Assembly: GCA_039619475.1 (NCBI GenBank)
Contig: CM077115.1
Coordinates: 61,820,864 to 61,884,863 of the forward strand
Length of the DNA stretch: 64,000 nt
Source of the DNA: Icerya purchasi
Taxonomy: Eukaryota; Arthropoda; Insecta; Hemiptera; Monophlebidae
Direction: 5' to 3'
A program made the position numbers and the translations under genes. Position 1 is the first letter of the stretch. Every line of letters starts with the position of its first letter. Positions 46,314 through 58,300 of the stretch are shown here, in pieces. The notes under the pieces were generated by a model. That model saw only the letters and a list, made by a program, of their open reading frames with translations, made no database searches and was not told the DNA's origin.

Positions 46314-49300
46314 GTAAGTTTTAAGGATTATTATTTTTTTAGAATCAATTTCATTATATGAATTAAAAATGTGTTTAAAAAATTTTGTTTTACGATTACA
46401 GATATTTTGAAAAAGCGGTTATTTCACTAGTTTCAGTATTATTATTATTATTATTATTATAATTGATATACAAAGTGAGCTTTTTACTAAAAACTTCTTT
46501 AAAATTTAAATTAAAAGAGGTATCACGCAGGATTGCTGTAATTAAAGATGATTGCATTTAAAAACATTTATAAAAATAGCAACCGAAATATTTATTACAT
46601 GCTCTGATTATTCTTTCTCATACACTTCATGTACGGACCAATTTTTCCCAGTTATATTTTGTCATCTATTTAATTTCGCTGCAAATAATTTTTGATAAAG
46701 ATGAAAAAAATTCGATTAAAATTATTCATTTACAGATTGTCTATTATTCATGTCAAGGAGTTGTCTGTTCCGTTTCCAGACTACATAGAAGGGATAAGAT
46801 CTATGTTTTAGATAAATTCAACGAATTTCGAAATCGAGTAGCTGCTGGTTTGTATCCAAATTATTCGTACTGCATAAACAATATGAATAAAATAGTAAGT
46901 ATTTATTATACCACACATAACGTTGTAGATTTATCGTTTGAATGAAACGGAATTGTAACTAATGTATCAGACGTACACCCCTAAATATAAATATTGGCTT
47001 TAATTGTCGCAGCAATTCGATCGGGTTTTATGCACGATAATTTTGTCCTCCTAACAGTGATATAGCGGAGAAACGAATTTTATTGTAAATATCGTTCGGC
47101 TTAATCTTTTTCGGGTTCGAATCGTATGAACGTCACGAATGTCAATTTCGATATAACTTCTTTACGCATTACACAGTTAAATAACTTTAATGTGGATATC
47201 TTTATTTTAGTATTAAATTTGATAATGAATTAGCGAATAAAGGTGCATGCAAATTAAAAATGATGAACTATAACTGTAATAGTATCATTTTAAGTGTTAA
47301 AACAGTTTGCTGAATAAACCAATATTCGTCGGAGGTTCTATCAATATTTCCAATAGCTTCAGAACTTTCTTTTTACACCTTCCTTCCTTAAAATATCAAA
47401 AAAATGCATTAATTCAACAGAGACCAGTAGTTACCGTACATATCTAAGGCATTTGAGGTTGTCCTATGACAATGTCCTTTATGTGAGAATAAACTCTCCT
47501 CCTCTTGACCATTTTGTGATTTACAAGTTTTCCTTCCATTTGTAGTCTGTTTGATCTTGGTCGTCATAGGCTACTTAGAATGAACATGAGATTTCTAATT
47601 TGCAAACAGTCCTGTCGTACTCGTCAGCTAGCGTAGAGTCTATCATCTTCTAAAAATTAACAACTTAAATACGCAATAAAGAAAATTATAAAATAAATTA
47701 TTGAACATGACCGTCGTTATTAAAAACGGTTCTTACCCCCCCCCCCCCCCCCAAAGGTAACAAGCGTAAAAAAAGAAAAATGCAATTTATAGAGTAAACG
47801 GGCAAGAAATACAACAGAGGAAGGAAAATATATGAATGGATGCCGCGGATGTACAACTTTAATTTTGATTGCCCCTCCCCATCCGATTTTGAGATTTCAT
47901 TCTATGCGCCGCTCCAAGCTCTCTGCGTTTTGGACACAATTTGCTCCCTTCCTCGCTATTTACTCTCTCGTGCCTTCTCTTCATCGTTCATTGCACCCCT
48001 CTAGGAACAAATTTTTTTTGTGGTCCCAATTATATAATGTTCGGTTGTTCGTCACTTTCAACTGAACAAGCTTCTTTTTATTCCTTCCTTTTACAAATCG
48101 GTATTCCCACTTCATACTGTGCTTCATTCGTTCTCTTCCTTTCTTCTTCTGTTTTCTTATCTCTTGGTTCTTTTCTGTCAGCTATCTCTGATCGCGTAAG
48201 GATCTGAGTCTTTCTTGTCCCTCTGTTCTATTGTTCTTGGGCCAATGTACATGTTGACGAGCCGATAAGAAAAAAAAAAAAAGTAATTTTTTATAAAATG
48301 TAAGTGTTGCCAAAAGCTAATTAACAAATATAATTGCTGTTACGCATAGTGATTATAGAAAAATATTTTATGTTGTCAGGCATGGAATCAATCGCTAGCA
48401 GACATGGCCCAGAAATACGTCAATACATGTCCCAGACGGTACCAACACAACAGAACCAGTGCGATTCGTAAACTTCCCAAGTTATCGGTTGCAAGGAGGC
48501 CAGATTTTACACGTATTTTCGAAAACGATGAGCCCGTTTTAAGTAAATTCGCTTGTAATAAAAAACGGTATTTTCTAATGTAAAGGTTTCTTATTCTTCA
48601 AAGCAAGGCGGATAGTGTACTCATAGACCACATTTTACAACCCACGTAATTCGAATATCTGTTAGATTTTAAAACTGTTAAGTTTTGTTGTTTTTTTTTA
48701 ATATCAAAATAATATTTAATGAATAAACTACTATCTTCTTAAATGTTACAAAAATTTAAATGTAGCCTTTTATAAAGTAATATCGATTGTACTGATTTAT
48801 TTAATGAAATCAGAATTATCGAGAATACAAAGTGAAATAATTTTTCCAAACTATTTTGAATTTTGTAACTATTGTTTTTTGATTAATTATATATTAAGTC
48901 AAAAAAAATATAACCAATATGTCATCAACAAAAAATTTTTTCTGAAGACCGAAAACCCTTAATCAAAAATTATTTATACTGTTGCGACTTGAGGAGTATC
49001 GGGTCTCTTCTACGGAAAGCCAATGTTACGATTCGTGGACTTTCTGGTCCCTCTTTCGGAAGCTAATGTTACGATTTGACTTTTTACTGTTCTTTATTTG
49101 CGGGCGCCAGTGGTAAATTACGGACTACCACGACCGAATCAACTCCGCCGAGCAGAGCGTCAGGCTTTTACGATATGAAATTTGCCGATAAAGATAAAAA
49201 AAATAATGAAGCCGTTCTCTTTTAACATAACGTGTATCTAATCACAACTATAACATAGCAAAAAAAAATGCAACCGCGTAACAAAAGAAAAAAAATTCAT

Positions 49301-52300
49301 TAGGACTAGAAAAAAAAACGTTGCATTCGCGGCGATGACTTCGACTAGATCTGAATATTGATCGAAACGGTAACTCGACCGCACAACGAGATTTAACATA
49401 TATCACATAAGACGAACGACTAGATAATCAGCGATTTTAACAACGGTAGCTCGGGTAACTGACCGCACAACAATATTTAATGCATCAGACGAACGACGAC
49501 TAGATCAGTTTATTCGCAACAAACACACGGCTTGATATTTTATTTTAAAAACTAACGCGGTACATTACCGAATCCTTATCAATTAATAACAGGTAGCCGC
49601 TACAGCGCTGATCTTCACACACGGCTCACGCGGCCGACAGGCACTATCCTGTTGTTGCGGACCACACATACCAGGACACTTACACAAACCCCTAACACTA
49701 CCCGAAATTCGACGAGAATCGGAAATTACCTATTCGGTCGTGTAAATATCCCGGCCGTATTCTCGGACGACGATGAATAATAGAATTGATGCCGAGAGAT
49801 CGAAAATTAATGATTTTAATCAGAGAATAATTTCTAGCTCGACATCATCGCGCCAGATAGCGCCGTAAACACCGAATCCGTATCAATACATAGGGCATTG
49901 AAAAAATACGATTTCTATTTTTAGTTCAATTCAAGGAAATAAAAGCTATGTTAATATTTAAATAAAATAAAGAGGTCGAACTTGAGGCTAACATTTTTCG
50001 TGAAGCAGAATTATAGTTCTAACCTTTGGTTAAAGTTAAAGCTTAAGATATATATTTCAAAAAATGTGACTAGACAGTTGTGCACTTTTCTATATTTAAC
50101 ATTAATTGCGTTGTTCTTTAAAATTTTGAAGTGCAATTCATTTTGAAATATTTTTCATTAGGTAATTGATAACCTTGTGAAAGTAGTTCTATAAAAAAAT
50201 CAAATGCATTGCATTATTATAATATTGCGTCGAATATTTGAAATATCTGACTTTAAAAATTGCAAAAAATAAAGACACGAGTTGATACTTACATGCAACA
50301 AATCTAAAAAGAAAAAAAAAACATTCTTAATAAAAAAATAAAATATTTTAATAACCAATTAAGAAAAAAATAAATTATCTTTCTTTTCTTTCTTTTTCTT
50401 TACACATACGTCACGCAGACAACTATTAATTGCTAGCTCTGTATTTCGAATCACTCTGGAACTGCGAAAACCCAGAATCAACTTTTCAGTATGAGAACAA
50501 TGAACATACACAGCCGGACTCGTGTCCGTTCTCTAAAGAAGAAATTAAAGGAATTATTCATCAGCTCAAAGATAATAAAGCACTTGGCGAAGATGGGATC
50601 GTGTCTGGACTATGGGAAATATGCGACAGACCAAATAATTAATATTTTAACAGACATCATTAATAACATATGGAAAACAGAAAAACTTCCCGCAGACTGA
50701 ACATCCGCTTTAATCCATTTCATAAAAAAGGGGGCAAAACGAACGTTAATAATTATCGTAGGATTTCTCTTTTATCGGTAACGTACAAAATCTTGTCGAA
50801 AGCATTACGATAAAAAACGGACGAACAATTAGACTCGTAGCTTGGAGAATATTTTTTTTTTTTTTTTTTTTTATTACACGTATATTTCAGTACAATCTTA
50901 TTATAGTAAATAAATTAGCACTACTTTTAAAACAGTGTTACAACTTAATCTAACTAATTTGTAACATGAGCAGAGTAGAAACTATGTACAATTACATAAC
51001 TCCTAATATACAGATATATACATAATCATGCGCGCATATAAATACTCACACGCACGCACACCAAGTATATGCCCATATCCACAAAATACATACATACGAA
51101 TATATTACAGAATAAATTAGGTGACTAGTTCATAAGGCTTTGTGCGCTTAAGGCGCCTTAAGTCATCATCGGAAAGTAGCAGTTCTAAAGCCTCTAGATT
51201 TGGGTGACTGTGAAGTCGGTATTCGTGCGCTTCTGCAATATAACGTATGACTTCATCGATCCATGGAATATTTAAATCGGAATGTATTTCTTCGTTTCGT
51301 TGATACCAAAAAGCTCCAGTGATGTTTCGGAGACACTTATTTTGAGCGCGCTGAATAATCAACCGATTGGATGTCTTTGCACAGCCCCAGAGTTGAATAC
51401 CATACATCCATATCGGTCTGATGATTTGACAATAAATCAAACGCTTATTAGACAGATTGAGTTTAGAATAACGCCCAATCAGCCAACAAATCTGTCTTAA
51501 TTTATGCATGGTTTGTTCCTTTTTCATTTTGACATGCGTCTTCCAATTCAGCCTGGAATCTAAATGCATACCCAGGTATTTAGCAGAGTCCGATCTCGGA
51601 ATAGGAAGACGATCAAGATATATAGGACAGGTCTTAGATTTACGAAGCGTAAACATAACATGCACTGATTTTTCTTGATTAATCTTGATCTTCCAATCAC
51701 ATGTCCATTTGCTAATTTTTTCTACTGCATGTTGCAAGTTAGTCGTAGCCAATTCTGGGGAATTGCCAACTGACAAGATGGCTGTGTCATCTGCAAAGGT
51801 AGCAGTAGTCGTCTTGGCTGTTGTTGGAATGTCAGCTGTATACAATAAATACAGAGAAGGTCCTAAGACACTACCCTGTGGAACACCAGCCTGTATTGGA
51901 TGAAATTTGGACTTTGCTTCTTCATAAGAAACTCTGAAGGATCTATCAGAGATATATGATTCAAGAAGTTGGCACATATTTTCCGATAGCAGGTTGCTCA
52001 TTTTATAGATCAGCCCTTCGTGCCAGACTCGATCAAAAGCTTGCGATATGTCTAGAAAAACCGCCGGACAGTATTTTTTTTCTTCAAAGGCTGTTTCAAT
52101 TAGCTTAGTTATACGATGCACTTGGTCAATCGTAGAGTGCTGATTGCGGAAGCCAAACTGATGATCTGGTATCTTTAATAAGGGCTTGAGTCGCTTAAGG
52201 AGTAGTTTTTCAAATAATTTTGATATGGAAGGTAACAAAGAGATTGGTCGATACGAAGTTACTACTTCTGTTGGTTTCCCAGGTTTCGGTAACATGATGA

Positions 52301-55300
52301 TTTGAGCGATTTTGAAACATTTTGGTACGTATCTCATTCTGAAACAGGCATTAAAGAGATATGTCAGCATGATGATTCCTTTACGTGGTAATTCTCTAAG
52401 CGCTCCAGGTGAAATTTCATCGATTCCAGGAGCCTTTTTGGGATTCATATTATTATCTAACTCTTGTGCAACTTCAAGAGGAGTTACTGGTTTTATTTGC
52501 TGGAAAGGTTGGTAATTTTTCGTTGTATCGATCTGGGAGTTTATATTATGTGTTGTAAAGACTGAAGCTAAATGCGAAGCGAATAGTTCAGCTTTACTGT
52601 TGTCGTCGCGAATCCACTGCCCTTGTTCATCCTTGAGAGGAGGAATATGAAGTAGTGGACGTTTGAAGCGTCGCGTTGCACGCCACAATGAATAATTTGT
52701 GTCCGCTGCAGGGCTTAAATTTTCTAAGTAGTTTGTGACGCTTTTCTGTTTGAAATCCTTGATTAGCCTATTAACTTTATTGCTAATTCGATTAAATTTT
52801 GTTTTATCCGATGGATGACGGGAGCGTTGCCATATTTTCCGTGCACGTCTTCTCTCTTTTATTAGTTTCCTAACTTCGATAGGATACAGTACTTCATTTG
52901 GAACGTTTTCTTTAAGAGCTGGAGTAGCCTGGCTAGCAGCTTTTCGCAACAAGATGTGTGGAACAGATAATAAATCTTAAATCTATTTTATCGTATTGAA
53001 AAGCTTAGAAACAAGAAGTTTGTAGCGATCTTCGCAGATTTTAAGAAGGAATATATGATTTCAATTCCACCCGAATTACTGTTAACCAAGCTATTAAAGT
53101 CATTAATAGTCATGTTAATTAATATGAGGAAGAGAATAACAATGAAATTATACCATATAAATGATTTTTCTCTGTATGCAAAAATTTTTCCTGAATTATA
53201 TGGCGTTCAATTAAAACTTCGTATGTCGATGAAATATTAGGTAAACTCATTGTTTAAATTGAAATTGCCGTTCAATAACAGGATGCAGTCTTGTTTATTA
53301 AATTTAATTAAGAAGTTCATTTTTTAATGAAATTACAACTCTTCATTTTAGCAAGGAATTTTTTATGATATTTACTCTACTAAACCAGAGGACACGGGTT
53401 CGAGATTTGTCTCGTTCCAGATTCAAATCGCTCCCAGGTTTACCCAGCCTGAAATAACTGGGTACCAGAGAAATCTCTGGGAAAGTAAAGGCAACCGAGA
53501 GAAGGGAACTGGCCTTAGTATTCTCCTTAAATCCATTAGGCCTAGATCATTGTGAACCTTAACTTCACAATCTTCGACGTCCTGTCAAGGGTGTGGGACT
53601 TACTTTTCTTACTTATGATTAGAGTGTAAAACAACAGTTATTGAACGAACATTAAAAAATATCACATCAAAAATAAAATTCAGAAGAGAAATTTCGGGTG
53701 TCTTTAAAATGAAAATTGAAGTCAAGCCAAGACCTGCTACCGATATAATTGGGAAAAAAGTGGAACGCTTACATCCAGCAGTAGATAGATATAAGCACAT
53801 CGAGATCATCTTTGAAGGGAATGCGCTGTTAGCCTTACTTTTTAACTGTGTACTTGAAAAGGTTATTCGTGAATGGCGTAAATAAATGAATAGAGAAAGT
53901 GATATAAAAATAAAGTAATGAAAATAGACTGCTTGGCTTTCGGAAATGACCTAGTAATCTTGTCGAGCTCTACAATGACAGCAGAAATACAGGTAAGTTA
54001 AGTACACAAGCTGCAAAGCAGGATTACAGATCTCTTATGAAAATGGCTAAACCTGGATTACAATAAAATTAACAAAGTAAAGCAATTTAAATATTTAGGA
54101 GAATGAATAGAAATAAATATGTCCGAAAATCTGGAAATATGAGCCCGAGTCAATAAAATAGAGGTGGCATACCGATTGACAAAAGAAATATACGGGAAAA
54201 AATTCATGTCCTTTAATGCTAAACTTAGACACTATAGCGCGGTAGTCTTACCGGAAGCGCATTATACGTTGGAATGTCTTGTATTAAATAAAAAAGGGCT
54301 CATAGAAAAACTAGAAATTAAGGAAAAGAGGATACTAAGGAAAATTTTCGGTCCAGTTAAAGAAAATAACATCTATAGGAGAAGACGTAACAGTGAATTG
54401 TACATTAACGTTGAAAGTACGGAAAATTAGAAAAAGGAGAATTAGTTTTTATGGCCCTATCATAAGAATGAACAATACAAGACTGATCAACAGAATATTT
54501 TTATACGTACAAAACTAAAAAGCAAAATGGAATTGGTTCAAATTAACAAAGCAGGATATGACGGAAATGCAAATAACAGTTGATGACATTCATATCCAAC
54601 TCAAGCGAAGAGAAATGGTAAGAGAAAAGTAATTTAAAGAAAAACCGATACTATAAAAGGATATATCATGGATGTTGGAAAGAAGAAAAAACCGCAGCGA
54701 ACGGATGAAGGAATATTGGACGCAAATGAAGGACGAAAGAAGGAGAAACGACAACTGAAACTACGCGGTCCATAATTGATCGAAACGCGAAGAAGAAGAA
54801 GAACGTAGCGATAAAAATGCCCTCTCATTTAATTGCTACCTGGGCATTTAATCGAACTATTTAAATATTCGCACTATTATTAAGTATTAACTGTTTTCTT
54901 TTGTATTTATTATTCTGCCTTATTTCCTTTTTCTTTTCCTAAGCTATTAGGTTTTCGTTTGATTTTCTTCAAGATGATACGGCATATTACAAACTTAATA
55001 GTGAATAAACGTAAAATCACGTGAGGAACGGTTAAGATCCGATATAAGTATTTATTTTAATATTATATAACAGAATAGTATAATTTATATTCAATAAACG
55101 TCTTTTTTTATTTATTCCCGCGTTTAGGATTCATCTGCCCTTTGGTCTTCGATTAACCTTCCGAACTTAATAAAACAGTTCTTCCGCAACTAATCTTATT
55201 CGAATATTCCTAATTCTGCCATTCTTCTATTTAAAAATATATTCTTGCCAATTTCGCATGATTTTTACTCTAGACAGTAATAACTACTCTTTGTCGTCTA

Positions 55301-58300
55301 CGTTTTTTGGTTAAACGCGTATGTCATCTTAAAAAATCAGTCCACAATGTCAGAAAAGACTTGTTTTGCCTCCTGTACAGTTGCAGGCCATTTAAAGTGT
55401 TAACTTCAAGCATATTTTTTTTCCAGCATACTTTATATAAAAGTAAATAAAGTAAGTCCTTTACGCTGGATAGGGTTTCAAGGATTGCGAAGTTAAGGTT
55501 CACAATGTACTAAGCTCAACGACACAAATGAGAGTAAGCAAGCCGGTTTATTTCTTTCGATCGCCTTTAACCATCATTGAGATGGAATGGGTCACTCCTT
55601 GAAAGATAAAATTTCTTAAGAAGTGCTACTGCGAAACGTAGCAATGCCAAAAAGGCGAGTAAACATTCCAATCACCACCTACGATGGGAGAAAGAATCAT
55701 CATCATTACCTTCTCAACCATTCACAGTTTGGTGGGCAACCTATTCGTACACTTTTAGTTGTACCGATATAGGTTGTGTACCAGGCAATTGTTTATATGC
55801 AGTACGAATGTGTACACACGCAAGACTACATTCGGAACTGATAGTGATCGTTTGATTTTTACCGATTTACACAAATGCAGTCCCGCGTGTGTGTGTCTGC
55901 TGTGTACTGACCTAGCACGCATATGATGGTGTGCATGTTTTCCATTACCGTTCACCTGATTGATTATTAGCGAGTATTTTTAATTGTAATTCGTTGTAAT
56001 AAGAAGTTCTGTCGTCGCCCGAGATCGAACTCGTGACTTCCGTAAGGGAAGTCAAGCGCTCTAGCAACTAGGCTATCGCGACGAAGAATAGGGAGTTAAT
56101 AAATGTTTAAAAAGGAAAATTTCGCAAATCGTAATTTGGAGAAACAGAAACGGAAATTAAAAGGTTTCGGTTTGGACAAAGAGGAAACAAGAGTTAAACA
56201 TTGTAGGCCACGAACTAGATACCGTTCTTTACTAAAATAGTTTGAATCACCGTAATCAGTCATCGCTGCGATTGAAACTAATGACGGAGAAATCACGGAA
56301 GTTGATGATAGAAGAACTTTTTAACTAGGTTTCAGAAAGCAGGGCAAAATTAACATTATACTCTGATCCTAGAACCGTTCTAAGGATTTGTTCGTGACCT
56401 TAATACTACGCCAGTTCTATCGTAAACCGTTGACAGGGCATAATGGATTTTTAGATAGGAGAAACCTAGAAGAAAAGGTAATATAGGAAATAATTTAAAA
56501 ATGAAAAGCGAAAAGGAAAAAAAAAAACTAAAAAAACCGACCCCTAATACAATACCATTTTCATGGCCCGACATAATTCGAGGGGCGCGCAATAAGTCGT
56601 GCGACACGACTTATCTCACGCCCGCTAATTTTTGGTGAAACTGTGTGAAATTTATGTGAAAGACGGAGGAGGAAAATGCGAACAGAACGCCGCTTTCCCC
56701 GCGTTCTGATCTGATCAGTAGAACTTCTGTACGCACGTGTGAAACATGTCGATGAACGTTTGCAAGTCGGTGAGTTACGAGACACGCGCAGTCACCAAAG
56801 GCTGCAGTCTAGAGAGCAGTGCTTTTGCACGATCATGCGTGACCGCACACGTCTGTTCTCGTTTGCACATGAATTAAAAATCAAAATTAGGACAAATTTT
56901 CACATTCACCCTACTCGCCCGATGTGGAGGCACCTTCGGATTTTCACGTTTTCCCCATTTGAAATGCGTGTAAAACGTTTCGTAACAGACGAGGTCATGA
57001 AGGCATTAACGAAATTTTTCCCTAATTGCACCGTCCAGTTTTATACCATGACACGGTATCGTTAAACTCGTAACCCGGTATGATAAATGCTTTAATGTTT
57101 TTGGAAATTACGTCAAAAAATAAAGTGTTTCTTTTTGGTTTTTTTTTTTTTTTTTTTTATAATTTTTGGATGCCTGGAAGGCCGTTTTCGAAGACACGTC
57201 ACGTTACTTATCTCGCAGTATAAGACATATAACGATGAGCAGAATGATGAAAATGAAAAGGAATCCCATCGCTCGGATAAATCATTGTGTGAGGCTTACG
57301 CTATCTAACTTAATTTTAAAAGCAACATAAAGCTGAACATACTTTCTATTAATGCTTATAATAATGGCTGGCAATATTCTTCAGCTGCTGCAAGAGTCAT
57401 AAACAAAAAAAAGGGAAAAAATTACGAGAAACAATAAATAAAAAAATACATCTAAATACGTGAAATTAAAATATTTCTCTAGGCCTATCAGAAATATTTA
57501 TGTAACACTATTACTTTGTAGTTGAAAATTAAAAATAGAACTTTTTCCTCGCAATATAGCAAGCGAATGCAAGGAATACGATGTAAATGAATACCAAGGG
57601 ACCCCCATCGGTGTATTAAAAACATGATTTCTGTTACCTTTATTTTTCGCGAGCAGAAAAAAGACGTCAATTATAGTTATCCGTATGTATGTTTGATTCA
57701 CGATGGTAACCGATACGCAGCCTACACACCATAGTTTGACACATCTGTGGAGATGATGAGGAGGAGAAATTTAAATTAACACGCGAAAATACCGGGGTTC
57801 GTAAATTGTCAGTGAAAGAGTTAACATCTATTAGCACAGCGGTCGTTGACATCAAATTTAATCTAATCAAGTTTTTATCGGAGATTATAAAGGTACCGCG
57901 CTTTGACTTTGTTACAAAACTTCCCGGGACACGAGATGTGCAGATAGGCTATTTATTTTTTTTTCCAAATTTTTAATCGACACGACGATCTGTTCAACGT
58001 AATAGTCGGGAAAGTTATGATAGTAAACGATAAAGATTTATTCGACGTATCCGAATTTTTTAAAATTAGAAATATCATCTGAGTTAACTGAAATATTCGT
58101 GTCAACCGGCCTATCGAAGAGTTTTCTGCCGATACATTTTCGGATTAGAAAGGGACGAAGAATATGAGTGCCGAAATGATTTAGTCGATTTATTATAAAT
58201 TTTAACTTATGTCCGACTAGCTGCACTTTTATTTATTTTTATTCAGGCCCTTCCTGTTCATCTAGCTTCGCCATTATTTGATCTAAACCTATTCGCGCCG

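Noticed and set aside
46164..46361. A 65-codon frame that could serve as first exon of the CAP-like gene
   Set aside because: Its first codon is TTG, not ATG, and its 5' part is separated from YILLFLL by a good acceptor at 46236; used only from 46237.
56005..56085. Functional tRNA gene
   Set aside because: The acceptor stem breaks after five pairs and the anticodon loop is closed by extra pairing; better explained as a SINE head or tRNA pseudogene.
57488..58226. Minus-strand frames as exons of another gene
   Set aside because: No recognisable motifs and no consistent splice phases.
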